Origin: Epithemia pelagica
Taxonomy: Eukaryota; Bacillariophyta; Bacillariophyceae; Surirellales; Surirellaceae
Length of the DNA: 64,000 nucleotides
Assembly (NCBI GenBank): GCA_946965045.2
Contig: OX337229.1
Span: forward strand, 5,456,001 to 5,520,000
Direction of reading: 5' to 3'
Shown: one piece after another, positions 10,607 to 21,290 of the stretch
Numbering within the stretch: position 1 is the first letter of the stretch
Layout: each line of letters starts with the position of its first letter
The notes under the pieces: model-generated
Told to the model about the DNA's origin: nothing
The model's input: the letters and a program-made list of their open reading frames with translations, nothing else
The model's database searches: none
Position numbers and translations under genes: made by a program

Positions 10607-10780
10607 TGTATAAATCCTGCCACTACACGCTACAACACGGTGTATACGGCGTGCAACAAGTGGCTAGACCAGAATTATGACTAGAAAACTAGATGCGTAG
10701 CAGCATATGTAGGCGATGCATATTCGCCAATATGCGACCATGTATCCGCCAATATGCGACCTGTTGGCGGGATTTATTCA
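10607..10780 (-). repeat. 3' LTR (minus orientation), 174 bp
   Basis: This copy is identical by eye to 13276-13449. It begins TGTATAAATCC and ends GGATTTATTCA, so the LTR tips themselves form an imperfect inverted repeat. It contains two tandem copies of CGCCAATATGCGACC-like sequence near its right end. Confidence 0.9.
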
Positions 10781-11058
10781 GTCCCCGCGAGCTAGATCGG
10801 AAGCATTTCGACTAGGTCGCCCACGACTTGTTTCAGCAGAGGCCGGTCCATCAGGACTATTTTTTCTCAATTAAGAGGGGTGTCTATTCGGACAATAAAA
10901 GAGGGGTGTGAGGACAATGAATTCGATCATGTAATCACCACAAAACACGTTGTGCTAGAAAACGCAATCGGGGTCCTGGTAACGATTTTGTCAGCAGGTC
11001 CGCAAGATTGGTTTCACCTTCTTCCCAGGCGATACGCACGATGTTGGCGGCTTGTGCC

Positions 11059-12576
11059 TCACGTGTGATGGTAAGCAATCGCATTGTGTTTCTTCTTCAG
11101 AGTGACTTCAGGCATGGTTGCACTCTTGAACACAGATTCATTATCACAGAACACATTGGTTTCGCCATCAAGTGGAATGCCCATCATTCTCAACTTGTAA
11201 CGGAAACCCTCTATCTGTTCGATGGCAGTCTTCATTGCGACAAATTTGGAGCCAAAGGTTTCAGACTTTGGAGTTTCAGTTTTACTCAACTTGCGAGAGC
11301 CATTTTCATCTTCAGTTCGCACGGCTCCGGCCTTGCGCTTTCCATTAGCGTCGTTCTGTTCTTTGTCTTTCTGTTCTTTACGGGCACGGAGGATTTCGGC
11401 CTTCTCTTCATCAGAGAGCTTGCGCCATTCATCCAAACTGTAATGACGTGTCTTCTTTTTATTCTGCTTGTAACGACCATTCTTCTTTCCACTAGTCTTA
11501 GTCGTACCCACACCAGCAATCTTTCGATTCTCGTCATTGGTCTTGTCGGTACGGGATGCAGCAATCAACGTGCCAAAATACTGCTGGCATGCTTCAAAAT
11601 CAGAAAGCTTTGCTGCGTCACCGTTGACGACCGTCTTTCCCGCCGCCAAAGAGGGATCCGATATACCTTTGAGGAAATCGGTTACCTTTTTGGTTTCGGC
11701 AACGGGTTCATCAAGTTCAGCCAACGTATTATGAGCTTTCTGATGGCGGTGAACATATTGTTGATACGAGAAACGACCGCGACCTGTAAACTTCGCGTCG
11801 GCAATAGCAGCGTATGCTTCTTTCTTGCGGATGGTGACAGCTGCGGTTCCAGTAGCTTGGCGAGTCAACGCAAGATACGCCTCACGGCCGTCCTTCTTCT
11901 TTTGGTGTGGCTTGATGAACGTCAGGCCAGGTCCGCCAACAAGAAAAGGTTTCATCAGTGTGAAGAGGCGTTGATTGTCAAGGGCATACTGATCACCTTG
12001 CAGGATAGTAGTAGCAATCAAATCGTCATCGATAGTATCGTAGGCAGCATTCCTTGCTTCAGAACCGACAGGCTTAGTTTCACGAAGGACGTATGTCAAA
12101 GGGACACCCGTTGTGGGATTGCGATGCTGTGCGAGGAACGTGAGCAAGGCATCGTTAAACACCTCCCACTGAGTAAACGAAGTCAACTCTTTCGGTGGGG
12201 TCAGTTCATCGGAGGCAACTTCCTTGTTGAGTGCAAACAGTTCCTGGGTACGTTTGGTCCATTTCTTGATCAGGGGCGGATCAGAGAAAAGTGAGACTTT
12301 AAGAGCCTGACCACGAGACGAACGGTATTCGAGCCACATTTGGAAGCCGTGGAGCTGCAGGTTAGCACTGAAGGGAAAGGCCCCGTTCTCTAGAGGGGTC
12401 TTTGCCATCATCTTCAACATCGACGGCACTTGATGGACCGCAACAGTCATGAACGATTGAGCATCATCAAAACCCTGCTCAATGATGTAGGTAACGGTGG
12501 CATCATTGTATCCACAGCGTTTAACGGCAGCCTTGAAATCTTCCTTGGGATTTTCAGGGGCAGTGGATGAAGACAT
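11059..12576 (-). pseudogene. Gag-like protein fused to copia RNase H tail, frameshifted at the end
   Basis: From the ATG at 12576 the frame runs 505 codons. The first 300 or so are helical and Gag-like without a visible CCHC zinc knuckle. A Lys/Glu-rich linker follows (about 350-420), then the end of a Ty1/copia RNase H: FVAMKTAIEQIEGFRYKL, FCDNESVFKSATMP and LKKKHNAIAYHHT. The expected continuation, with the copia-like LADLLTK motif, lies in another frame just past 11061, so one small indel truncates it. An alternative upstream start is only TTG. The protein lacks protease, integrase and most of reverse transcriptase, so it could not move the element alone. Confidence 0.75.
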
Positions 12577-13159
12577 GGTGGAAGGCAAAAGGAAAGCAAG
12601 AGAGCCAGAAGCAGGAGAGGTTCAGAGCAAAACACAGGCAAAAAACATGCCAAAAGGTGATGCAGATCGCAGATTTCGCGATTCTACCTGGAATTAAGGT
12701 GCACAAGTAGTGTCGACTTGCGTTTGCGCTGCAGTCGGCAGAGAACAAATACTTAGGACGTGTGCGTCGGCACAGTGCAAAAGGAGGTATCTATATTTTC
12801 ATGTATGGAGAAAAGATTACCAAAACAATCGCTCACTTAAGCGAGTGCTCCCCGTCACGTGGGAGAGTGCCATGGGTCACACATCACGAGTGTGAACTAT
12901 AAGTAGTGCCGCAAGCATACCGTGACGAGTAGCTTAGCGCGAACACTCCCAAGCGGTGATCAGCCGCTACCAGTACGGGCAAAAGGCAAAGAGCAGAACT
13001 CGACAGAGTTCTCACATGGTGCACACAGAGCACCTTAGCATTTAGAATATCCGAGGCAGCATAGTCCTGGTCAGAATTGAAAGAGTTAGGGGACAGTCGG
13101 ACGCCGATGCACTATCTGGTCATTTTGATCTACCATCGGAGAGGTGGGTCCCGATACAA

Positions 13160-13260
13160 GGTCCAACGGCCGGTCGTCCGATAAATCATGGGGATTCGAA
13201 CCCCAGACCTTCCATGCCAACAGTGTACACAAACCAACTAAACTACTGCGGCTGCGGCGG
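13160..13260 (-). other. tRNA-like relic in the retroelement leader
   Basis: On the minus strand this segment has an A-box-like TAGTTTAGTTGG about 40 bases upstream of a perfect T-arm (TGGGG, loop TTCGAAT, CCCCA) with the B-box GGTTCGAATCC. The acceptor and anticodon stems do not pair well, so it is not a working tRNA by inspection. It lies in the leader next to the 5' LTR and could be a SINE head, a captured tRNA or an internal Pol III promoter. Confidence 0.5.
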
Positions 13261-13275
13261 TTGGGTCTGATAAAC

Positions 13276-13449
13276 TGTATAAATCCTGCCACTACACGCT
13301 ACAACACGGTGTATACGGCGTGCAACAAGTGGCTAGACCAGAATTATGACTAGAAAACTAGATGCGTAGCAGCATATGTAGGCGATGCATATTCGCCAAT
13401 ATGCGACCATGTATCCGCCAATATGCGACCTGTTGGCGGGATTTATTCA
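13276..13449 (-). repeat. 5' LTR (minus orientation), 174 bp
   Basis: Matches 10607-10780 base for base by eye. Flanked on the outside by AGTC, as is the other LTR. Confidence 0.9.
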
Positions 13450-13669
13450 AGTCTCCTCCTATCCGAATCAACATGAAATCGATGAAGAAGAAGCAAAATG
13501 ATCCTGAATCCAGCACTCTATAGAAGAAGAATCTCGACAGTACCAACATAATGTATCCAACGGGTTCTCAGACCAAACACTGATCCTCCCGACTTTCGCT
13601 GCACCGGCCATTGCATCTGAAACACCTCCTCTGACGTATCGTTCTTGGCGTCTGATCCTTAAGGCCTCA

Positions 13670-14629
13670 TCACTTTGGCCCTAGAGCATGGTTGGATACA
13701 AGAAAGTCACATACTTTTCTGGCAATTTCCGCAGGCTTCTCCATCATGATCAAATGGCTTGCCTTCTCCATCGGAACAAATTCAGTTGTGGTTGGGGCTA
13801 ACTGGTTCACCAAATGTTGTCCCCATTCAATCTGTAAAATCCCATCATTGACACCGTGGAAATGAATCACAGGCTTGTTGTTGATCGCTTGAATGAGCTC
13901 GTCGGACGTTGCCCATTTTGTTTGTCTGTAAAAGGCTTTGACCATGAACATCGCATTGCTGTCATTGGACTTTAAACATTGATCATGAAGTTCTGGGTTG
14001 CTGGGATCAATAGCTCTTGACAAAAATTCTTTTGTCAATGTACTTTGTAACATCTCCAGCATCCATACTGGCAATCGAAAGACAGGATGACCCCCATCAG
14101 GCACAGGATGCGAAGAGTTGACACGTACGGCGGCTCCCAAGAAGATGAATCCCTTCACCTTATCCATAACAATCTTGTTGTGATCTGAGTTCAGCCAGCG
14201 GACAAGAATATTGGGTCCATATGAATGTGAAACGAAGTGAATAGGTAGGGAAGCGTCAGAGAATGTTTCCAGTATATATCCAAGATCTCTCTGCAGCTCC
14301 TGTCCACTGTAGGCATCCCAGTCTTCAATCATGGGTGACTGGCCACATCCCACCATATCGAATAAGATACATTTTATTCGCAACTTTGTTGGTCCATAGA
14401 GAAGAAGATAATCCAACGAACGAAGTAGTGAATGAAATTGAGCTTCGGTGGCGCAACTGCCATGAATACACACGAGTTGGAGATCCTTCGGCACTGCATC
14501 GTTGTTCTCATCGTTCGCCTGTATGCCAAGGGTCCATTCGCGAACAAAGAGTTTGCGTCCTGGACGGACTTCCCTCAATTCGGCAAATATTTCTTTCATG
14601 GTCTCGCGATCTTTGTTTGTTGAGATCAT
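13670..14629 (-). CDS. Alpha/beta-hydrolase fold protein
   Basis: The 319-residue protein shows the alpha/beta-hydrolase plan: oxyanion-side HGSCATEAQF near residue 56, the strand-turn FDMVGCGQSP near 90, nucleophile elbow SHSYG (Ser136), acid in GVNDG (Asp262) and histidine in ASHLIMMEKP (His292). The catalytic triad is therefore complete and the protein is probably an active hydrolase or lipase/esterase; its overall look is close to ABHD8-like proteins. There is no signal peptide, so it is probably cytosolic. The ATG at 14629 gives MISTNKDR. Substrate cannot be told from sequence. It is divergent with the oxygenase gene at 15536. Confidence 0.85.
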   Translation of the reverse strand: MISTNKDRETMKEIFAELREVRPGRKLFVREWTLGIQANDENNDAVPKDLQLVCIHGSCATEAQFHSLLRSLDYLLLYGPTKLRIKCILFDMVGCGQSPMIEDWDAYSGQELQRDLGYILETFSDASLPIHFVSHSYGPNILVRWLNSDHNKIVMDKVKGFIFLGAAVRVNSSHPVPDGGHPVFRLPVWMLEMLQSTLTKEFLSRAIDPSNPELHDQCLKSNDSNAMFMVKAFYRQTKWATSDELIQAINNKPVIHFHGVNDGILQIEWGQHLVNQLAPTTTEFVPMEKASHLIMMEKPAEIARKVCDFLVSNHALGPK

Positions 14630-15535
14630 TTGTGGAAAGGAGAATAAACCTAAGCTGGTTCATTCCGCGAGTGTTCTTTCTAATTATCATGATGATCTAC
14701 TCCGTGCGCTAAGTATTTCATACGTGGTTTCATTACCTACTCCTAGAGTCGGTTGTCGGAGTCGGAGGCCGTGTTTTGTCTACACCTTGTATTCCCTTTT
14801 GGGTAGGTAGCTGCCCAATTAGTATGGGGCTCGGTCTCGATGGCTCCGGGGATGTTCATTCGAAAACAATTACCTAGACGTCAATGTCAATCCTCTTGAG
14901 CACAAAGAACACCCACAGAAAAAAAAGACTTTGCTCACTTTTCGTTCAAATCTATCAGGCTGACTGTCTCAGTCTTCCTGTCCATGTTCCATTTCCGGAT
15001 TCTTCAAACGGCGACGTCTTCTCGCGGGAGACGTTGGAGGATCTCATGGAGTTGCTGCTCTCCTAGGAAAACCCACAGTGGGCCTATCGAAATCTTGGTC
15101 TTTTGTTTTACTTGTTCAGTTTGGGAGATTGAGCAAGAGATGAGCGCTGGGATCTGCCCTTGTTGAGAGACGGATCGGTCTGTAGCCTGTAACTGCAACA
15201 TGAGCTTTGTAATGGGTGACAGGGCAAGGGAATACGAAATGCAAGGACAGCATACCTAGGTAGAACAATCTACGGTCTGTTGCCGATTTCTCGCTCTCGT
15301 CGTTGTCGTTGGCATTGGCCGATTACTTCCCGGGACTCACCAACCGAATTGCGATTGCGGGCCATCGCGGATTGGGGCCCATTGATGCGACTGACTGTGT
15401 GATCGGTGATACAAACGTACTTCAATCGGTGGTTCATTCTTTGTTCTATTGTGTTTTATCGACCATTGATTGTCGAGAAGGTACGGCGGGGTCGACAAGT
15501 GCATTGACAGAAGTGTCCTTAAAGTCAACAGTAGT
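14630..15535. other. Divergent intergenic region
   Basis: About 900 bases separate two genes that point away from each other, so both promoters must lie here. Small open frames in all directions look like chance. I found no clear TATA box or repeat. Confidence 0.45.
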
Positions 15536-16360
15536 ATGACAGTCATTGCTCTTTGGTGTTTGGTGTTTGCTCTGTCGAACTTTCCATCTCAAGCATTTCC
15601 CCTGCTGCACAGTCTCCGAAGGAGTGTCAAGAGCAGCCCACTCTTTGTCAGTGAACTCCATGTTCCTGGATATGCTGAAACGAAGCTACCGTTCATAATC
15701 GAAGAAGGCGAAAGAGGCAGGGTGAATCCCGTGACGTTTGATACTGACCGAGATTTTGAGGGGAGGATACCATACAACGATGGCCCACTACTGTTCAAGA
15801 CCAAGGGACCCATTTTGACTCCGAGTGAGTGCCAGAATATTGTCAACGAAGCAGAATTGGTGGCGTCACAAATAAGTTGGACCAAAAATCGGCATGGCAA
15901 TTTCCCAACGACGGATCTACCCATTGTCGAACTTCCAGAAACGCTAGAGTTCATCAAACGTGCTTTGGTGGAACGCATCTATCCAATGTTGTCGGCGCAG
16001 TTTGGAAACTATCTACCTGATGCAACAAAATTGCGGGTAGCCGATGGATTCGTCGTCAAGTATGATGCGGCAGGTGGTCAGAAAGAATTAAAGCCACATC
16101 GAGATGGATCCGTCTTGTCGTTTAACATTGCACTGAATCCATCCTCCGAATATGAAGGAGGAGGAACTTGGTTTTCGTCTCTGGGAGACGACGATGTGGT
16201 CAAGATTGAACAGGGTGAAATCGTGAGCCATGCGTCGGCCTTGCTACATGGGGGTCATGGAATCACATCCGGTCGACGCTATATCATGGTGGCATTTGTC
16301 ATTTTAGAGGGATACGACAGTTGGTCGATGCGATTTTACAACCAAGTTCGGAACCTGTGA
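15536..16360 (+). CDS. 2-oxoglutarate/Fe(II) oxygenase, prolyl-4-hydroxylase-like, probably organelle-targeted
   Basis: The 274-residue protein has the double-stranded beta-helix metal site HxD...H: His188 and Asp190 in KPHRDGSVLSFNIAL, His238 in SALLHGGHGI, and Arg248 in SGRRYIM for 2-oxoglutarate. This is the P4H-type 2OG oxygenase layout. The N-terminus is a signal peptide (MTVIALWCLVFALSN) ending FPSQA-FP, followed by a Ser/Arg-rich stretch. A Phe right after the predicted cleavage site is the known mark of plastid import presequences (ASAFAP-like) in diatoms, so plastid targeting is likely; secretion is the alternative. The ATG at 15536 is chosen because it starts the signal peptide. Confidence 0.82.
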   Translation: MTVIALWCLVFALSNFPSQAFPLLHSLRRSVKSSPLFVSELHVPGYAETKLPFIIEEGERGRVNPVTFDTDRDFEGRIPYNDGPLLFKTKGPILTPSECQNIVNEAELVASQISWTKNRHGNFPTTDLPIVELPETLEFIKRALVERIYPMLSAQFGNYLPDATKLRVADGFVVKYDAAGGQKELKPHRDGSVLSFNIALNPSSEYEGGGTWFSSLGDDDVVKIEQGEIVSHASALLHGGHGITSGRRYIMVAFVILEGYDSWSMRFYNQVRNL

Positions 16361-16713
16361 GAATCGCAGGATTGAGCCATGCAATATCAGCTTCCTTCCC
16401 ACATCGAATCCATGCAACGAATTATATCCTAACGGGAAAACAGAACTCTAAATGCAAATCGCTACAAGAAGTAAGAATTTTCTATGCGGAATTATCATTT
16501 CGTTCAGGGAGGCAGGATTTTTGGAAATGCAAAAGAGGCAAAGAACAAACCAAGGTCATGTTTTTGTATTTGTTCGACAAGAATTACGCTATGCGGTCCA
16601 CCAGAACGTGCAGACAACGAATACAACCAATACAGATAAATGTAAAATGACAATCACAACAACCTCAGGAGCTTCTTTTCGTCGAAATAATAACACGCGG
16701 CAAAAGGGTTGCG

Positions 16714-18387
16714 CTATGCAATGTCTGTTTCCAAGATGCGATGTTTCAGGAGTAGGAACAATGCATCCAATGCGGCGACGCCATGATTTTCGTTGGATTT
16801 CTCCTTTTCGGCTTGCTGTTGATCCTGCCCTTCGGCTTGCTGTTGATCCTGCCCTGTGGACAATGCATCCAACGCATGCTTTTCATTGGGCTTCTCCTTT
16901 TGTGCTGTTTGTTGTTTTTGTTGTTGATTTTCATGGTCCACTTCTTCCATGAGTCTCGAAATGGCCAATTTGTCCAAAACATCCATCCGACCCGAGGGAT
17001 GAAACTCCAATACATTTTGTACCATTCGCAAATTGCTGTTCCTCTTCAACAGTGCTCCCAAGGTTGCATGTGTTGATGCGTTTAAGGTGTGACCACGATA
17101 CGACAAGTCCAACTCTCGAAGAGAGAGATTGGGTCGCAATGCATTGATGATGGCAAGGGGATGTGAAGAAAAGTCGATACCACCTTGACTCAGATCCAAC
17201 TTGGATAATCTCATTTTGGGCAAACACGACAAGAGCTCCTTGAATTCGGCCTCACTAAAACTCCATGACTTGAGACTAAAGACGGAGATGCCGGCTGAAT
17301 GTCTCGTATAACTTTGAGGTTGCTGCTCGTTCGGGAATAGTGTCTGGGAATGATGGTATGGATAGTGCTGCTTAGTTTCTGGCACTGGTCTTTGGTTTGC
17401 CAAGCCACGGAAAATGGCACGCACAATGTCGTGATTCAAACGTGATTCTTGAATGGAAACATGTTGAATTGTCATTGTTTGGAAATATTCTTCAAAGGTC
17501 TCCACCGTGGATGGCGCGGCTGGTACTGCAATTGGTTCGTTTTGTTGGTGCTCCTGCTGCTGCCGTGGCCCATTCTCTGGCCGGTGTTCGTTGGGTTGAG
17601 CTGACAGCAAAGCAAAGAGTGACGGAATCATTGAAATGTGCAGTTCTTCCAAACCACAATGTCTTTGTTGTTGTTCATGTTGCGGATGAGAAGTGGATTT
17701 TTGCTGTGTGCTGCTGCTGCTGTTTTTGTTCGACGAGGATTCGTAGCTGCCCAACGTGACAATTTTACTCATGGAAGCCGTAGTTAATCCTCGAATACGA
17801 CCCAAATGCAACGATTTGAGAGTAGCATTGCGTCGGATACCCTTGACCAAGTCAGCAAAGACGGAATCCGTCATGGTCCATCCATCCAGACGGAGCACTT
17901 GTAAGCGTCGCATGCGAGAAAGCGAGGCAACCATGCCACTGTCTAGTTCGGCATAGTTCATGGAACCCTTAAAGTCGAGAAACAATTTCTCCACCTTGTT
18001 TTGACAGGCCGTCAGTATCAAATCACGATGAAGGAACGCATCGTTGCCTCCCGGAAGGATCACAATCAATTCTTTGTTGTGAGCACCATCCAGCATGCGA
18101 GCAATGTTTGTATTGTTGAGGTGATTCTTGACCATGGAAATGGATTCAATCGATGTGGTTTGATGAAAGAAATCTTTCAATGCTTCCAAGGTACCATCGC
18201 CTTCATGGAAGCGACAAAATTCAAACGTCAAGTGTCGCAAAAAGATGCCTTTGCGAGCACATTGAGCAACGTGTTCCACCAATGCTCGTACATCTTCTAG
18301 TTTGACCATGCAATCATAAAACGACAAGAAACCTCTCGTCAAATTCATGAGTCGTTGTTGACGCACTTGATCACGCAACTGAAACAT
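16714..18387 (-). CDS. Leucine-rich-repeat family protein with Gln-rich tail
   Basis: The 557-residue protein starts MFQLRDQVRQQRL and has irregular leucine-rich repeats spaced through residues 40-450 (for example LQVLRLDGWTMTDSVFADL and LRELDLSYRG). It is related in start, layout and several repeats to the protein at 53870-55129. Two insertions set it apart: a Ser/Gln/His-rich loop (about 215-250 and 265-290) and a Gln-rich tail containing an exact tandem of GQDQQQAE. The tail ends ALDALFLLLKHRI, which may be the displaced end of the family's C-terminal helix. Function unknown; LRRs usually bind proteins. Single exon, ATG at 18387 followed upstream by a run of CAT/ATG-type triplets. Confidence 0.78.
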   Translation of the reverse strand: MFQLRDQVRQQRLMNLTRGFLSFYDCMVKLEDVRALVEHVAQCARKGIFLRHLTFEFCRFHEGDGTLEALKDFFHQTTSIESISMVKNHLNNTNIARMLDGAHNKELIVILPGGNDAFLHRDLILTACQNKVEKLFLDFKGSMNYAELDSGMVASLSRMRRLQVLRLDGWTMTDSVFADLVKGIRRNATLKSLHLGRIRGLTTASMSKIVTLGSYESSSNKNSSSSTQQKSTSHPQHEQQQRHCGLEELHISMIPSLFALLSAQPNEHRPENGPRQQQEHQQNEPIAVPAAPSTVETFEEYFQTMTIQHVSIQESRLNHDIVRAIFRGLANQRPVPETKQHYPYHHSQTLFPNEQQPQSYTRHSAGISVFSLKSWSFSEAEFKELLSCLPKMRLSKLDLSQGGIDFSSHPLAIINALRPNLSLRELDLSYRGHTLNASTHATLGALLKRNSNLRMVQNVLEFHPSGRMDVLDKLAISRLMEEVDHENQQQKQQTAQKEKPNEKHALDALSTGQDQQQAEGQDQQQAEKEKSNENHGVAALDALFLLLKHRILETDIA

Positions 18388-19367
18388 GATGATGATGATG
18401 AATGTGTAGTGAAACGCACAGCAGGGAGAGCCTCACTCTTGTCACGACAAGAACATGCACACCATGGAACACTTTACTGCAGGTTTCAGCCGCAGCAAAA
18501 CAAAGGCAAGACGTTTGCTTGGTGGCAGTGGAGCCTTGTTTCTTGTGTACACGCTATGCAATGTACAACGGAAATGCGTGTTTCGTGGTTGACTCTTTGA
18601 GACGATCGATCAAGGGAATTTTTCGAGCGATGGGAGAGCGGACCAGAATCAATATGTAGCTTCCGTTGTTTGTAGCTTGAGTGGGAAAAAGGGATGCTGG
18701 AGAATACAACCGACGGACACCGTGACTTGCAATGGTCGAAGGATCGGTTGATATTAGGTTTGCATAGAGACTGGGTCGTTTTTTGCGAAGCGTTTGAGAA
18801 ACGGATTACGATGGATGTGCGATCATCCTCGGCCGATCTCAATTATGCCCACTCGCAAATCCAACATTTAGTGCGACTGATACGGAACTGACTATAGGGT
18901 CAAGCAGTTCTATCGATGTGACTCGCTCGCTTCCGTTTCTCCTGTTTGCGAGACGCGGATGCCAAGTCTGCACCCATCGGTGAGCACGACTGAAGTTCCC
19001 GGTTCAGTCTCGAGTTGAAATTTGTGCGATCTATCTGCTTTGTGTGGTCCTCTGAGGTCGCTCTGAGTCGCAGATCTCTGCGTTGGGACTCGATTCCGCT
19101 AGTCAATTTTAGTGTACAACCGACCTTTGTGCTACTGGTACTCGTACTCTGTCCCAAATAATTACTTAATGAAACATCATATATACATAGGAGGAAATAG
19201 GACATAGGACATTCCCTGTCCACGACTCATACTTAAGAGGACAATGGTACTCGTACTCGTATTAATACTCCTACGCGTACTCGTAGTTAATACTCGTAGT
19301 CGGAAAGATGCAACATGAACATGATGGATGATGGCCATTGGCCAATTGGCAATTGGCAATTGGCCTA
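18388..19367. other. Intergenic region with short tandem motifs
   Basis: No gene is seen. Between about 19236 and 19300 there are several spaced copies of TACTCGTA, and at 19334-19365 the unit CAATTGG is repeated with flanking GGCC, immediately outside the next mobile element. Confidence 0.5.
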
Positions 19368-19760
19368 CGAGCTCCATCAATCGATATGTTGGCGCTCAGT
19401 TGCCCGTGCTTTTCAGGCCCCCACTGTTTTCTCTATAGTGATTCTAGCTTCGTAGGAAGAGCACTACGGTCATTTTGCACTGCATAACCCCACCATGGAT
19501 AACAAGAACCTCTGTGCACCTCCAACGAAAGGTGCTAGCACTCCGCCGACCATCCAGGAAGCTTGATCTTGAAGTGTACCGCAAAGGGTGAAAAGGGCGG
19601 TGATGAGTCGGCTAGTTTCATCGACCTACGGCAAGGTTCTGAAGTCTTCCATATTTTGGGCTGGAAGGAAGCAAGGAGATGACAACGATTGGAGTCAAAT
19701 GATGATGGGATGAACGAAGATTGCGGGGTGGGAGGACATTGGAAGCTTTGATATAGCTCA
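19368..19760 (+). repeat. Left long terminal inverted repeat
   Basis: Inverted counterpart of 27330-27716. The outer part up to the CACTACGGTCATTTTGCACT block is almost unchanged; the inner part shows scattered substitutions and small indels. Confidence 0.75.
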
Positions 19761-20464
19761 ATGAGGCATGGCAGAGTCGCAAAAACTGCTCACAGCAATC
19801 AGACGGATCGTTTCGACGATAACAACATCAACAACAAACTCTGGCTTCCAAGGAACGACAACAACAAGCAACCCCTTACACAAGCTCTCTAAAAGCAACA
19901 ACAAGAACAAGCAATATGGATGCAACAACAAGTCAATCCAGGAGTGGATGCCACGAAGCTGCGGTGGCGGCTATCCGATCAAGTGGTCGTCCTTTTCCTT
20001 CTCCCTTGTGTTCGGAAAACTTTGTGGCACAACAACGACACCAAACAACAGCGCAACAATCAAATGCGCTATGTTTCTTTTGGTTCCACAGTTCTACAGC
20101 CCAAACGAGGCAAAGCGGAAACCATAAGTAGCGACAGCAACAACGAGCGGTGTCAACGACAACGACAACGAGTGGCGACCATCACAACAACACCATACTC
20201 AACAATTCACTCCTCGTTCCGGCTGTGCCCTACAGCAAGCGGCAACAACGGCATGCGACAAGACAGCAAGCGGCAACAACGACAAGCGGCAACAACGACA
20301 AGCGACGACAATGACATGCGACAACGCGACAATCAACTACTCGCTGCCGCCGCACGAAACTCTCGACAACCCCAATGCAACAATCAACTACTCGCTGTCA
20401 CCGAACGAAACACTCGGCGACACCACCGACAACACGCCCCGACGACAACAACGATAACAACACG

Positions 20465-21290
20465 CGACAATCAACTCCATCTTTCTCACGGCCTCACGAG
20501 ACAACCCTGTGCCGCGACAACGACACCAAACGCAACAACGAACTCCTCGTTTCGGCCGAGTGAACCAATCCCCTATAACAACGAGGACAACAAGCAGCAG
20601 TGATGGTGGCAACCTAATATAGGCTTATCATTAGGAAGCCGTTTGTACAGTTTGATCTACTCGTAGTCCTTGTACTTTTACTTCTCGTACAGAAAGGGGA
20701 AGCGCCTCCACGTCATGGTGAAAGGTTCATCGGTAGGAGTGCGAGGTAACCTTACGAGAACATCTTGTCAATGTGGGGCAATTCATTTTACTTCAGGAAA
20801 ATGTATGGTAAAGTGAATCTCGTAGGGCCGGAAGTTTCACCGAGGTGAAGCACGGGCAACTGAGCGCCAACATATCGATTGATGGAACTCGTACTCCTAC
20901 GAGATTCGCTTCACCATACATTTTCCTGAAGTAAAATGAATTGCCCCACATTGACAAGATGTTCTCGTAAGGTTACCTCGCACTCCTACCGATGAACCTT
21001 TCACCATGACGTGGAGGCGCTTCCCCTTTCTGTACGAGAAGTAAAAGTACTAGGACTACGAGTAGATCAAACTGCACGGCTTCCTTATGATAAGTCTATT
21101 ATGTTGCCACCATCACTGCTGCTTGTTGTCGTTGTTATAGGGGATTGTTTCACTCGGCCGAAAAGAGGTTGCGTTTGGCGTCGTGTCGCGGCACAGGATT
21201 GTCTCGTTCCGCCAAAACAAATTGATAAGTGTTGAGTTTGTTGTAGAACCGTAGAAATGAAAGAAATGGAGAGCAGTTGATTGTTGCGTT
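20465..21290. repeat. Large palindrome with arms of about 330-400 bp
   Basis: The left arm (about 20465-20826) is the reverse complement of the right arm (about 20890-21290) with few differences in the inner 260 bases (from CTATAACAACGA to AATCTCGTAG). The spacer of about 65 bases contains the element's terminal motif. This looks like two element ends joined head to head. Confidence 0.8.

Larger units (their letters stand above)
10607..13449 (-). mobile_element. Non-autonomous copia-derived LTR element (TR-GAG type)
   Basis: Two 174-bp direct repeats (10607-10780 and 13276-13449) look identical by eye, start TG and end CA, and are flanked by AGTC on both sides (a 4-bp match; copia elements usually give 5). 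The inside is only about 2.5 kb and codes on the minus strand. It holds a Gag-like ORF fused to the tail of a copia RNase H, without protease, integrase or reverse transcriptase. The base run just inside the 5' LTR (minus strand, starting GTTTATCAGACC) partly resembles the internal initiator-tRNA primer sites of copia elements. Identical LTRs point to recent movement, which must have used enzymes in trans. Confidence 0.82.

Noticed and set aside
10607-10780. CRISPR-like array because of repeated CGCCAATATGCGACC units
   Set aside because: Only two units inside an LTR, without spacers of regular size, in a eukaryotic genome.
11008-12294. A 428-codon plus-strand open frame opposite the Gag-like ORF
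   Set aside because: It is the antisense of the Gag/RNase H coding sequence, which has clear copia similarity on the minus strand; no domain on the plus strand.
13160-13260. A functional tRNA gene
   Set aside because: The A-box and T-arm are good, but the acceptor and anticodon stems do not pair.
19920-20603. A 227-codon open frame rich in Asn, Gln, Thr and Arg
   Set aside because: It is a translation of CAACAA-type simple sequence inside the TIR element; overlapping frames are open too and no domain is visible.
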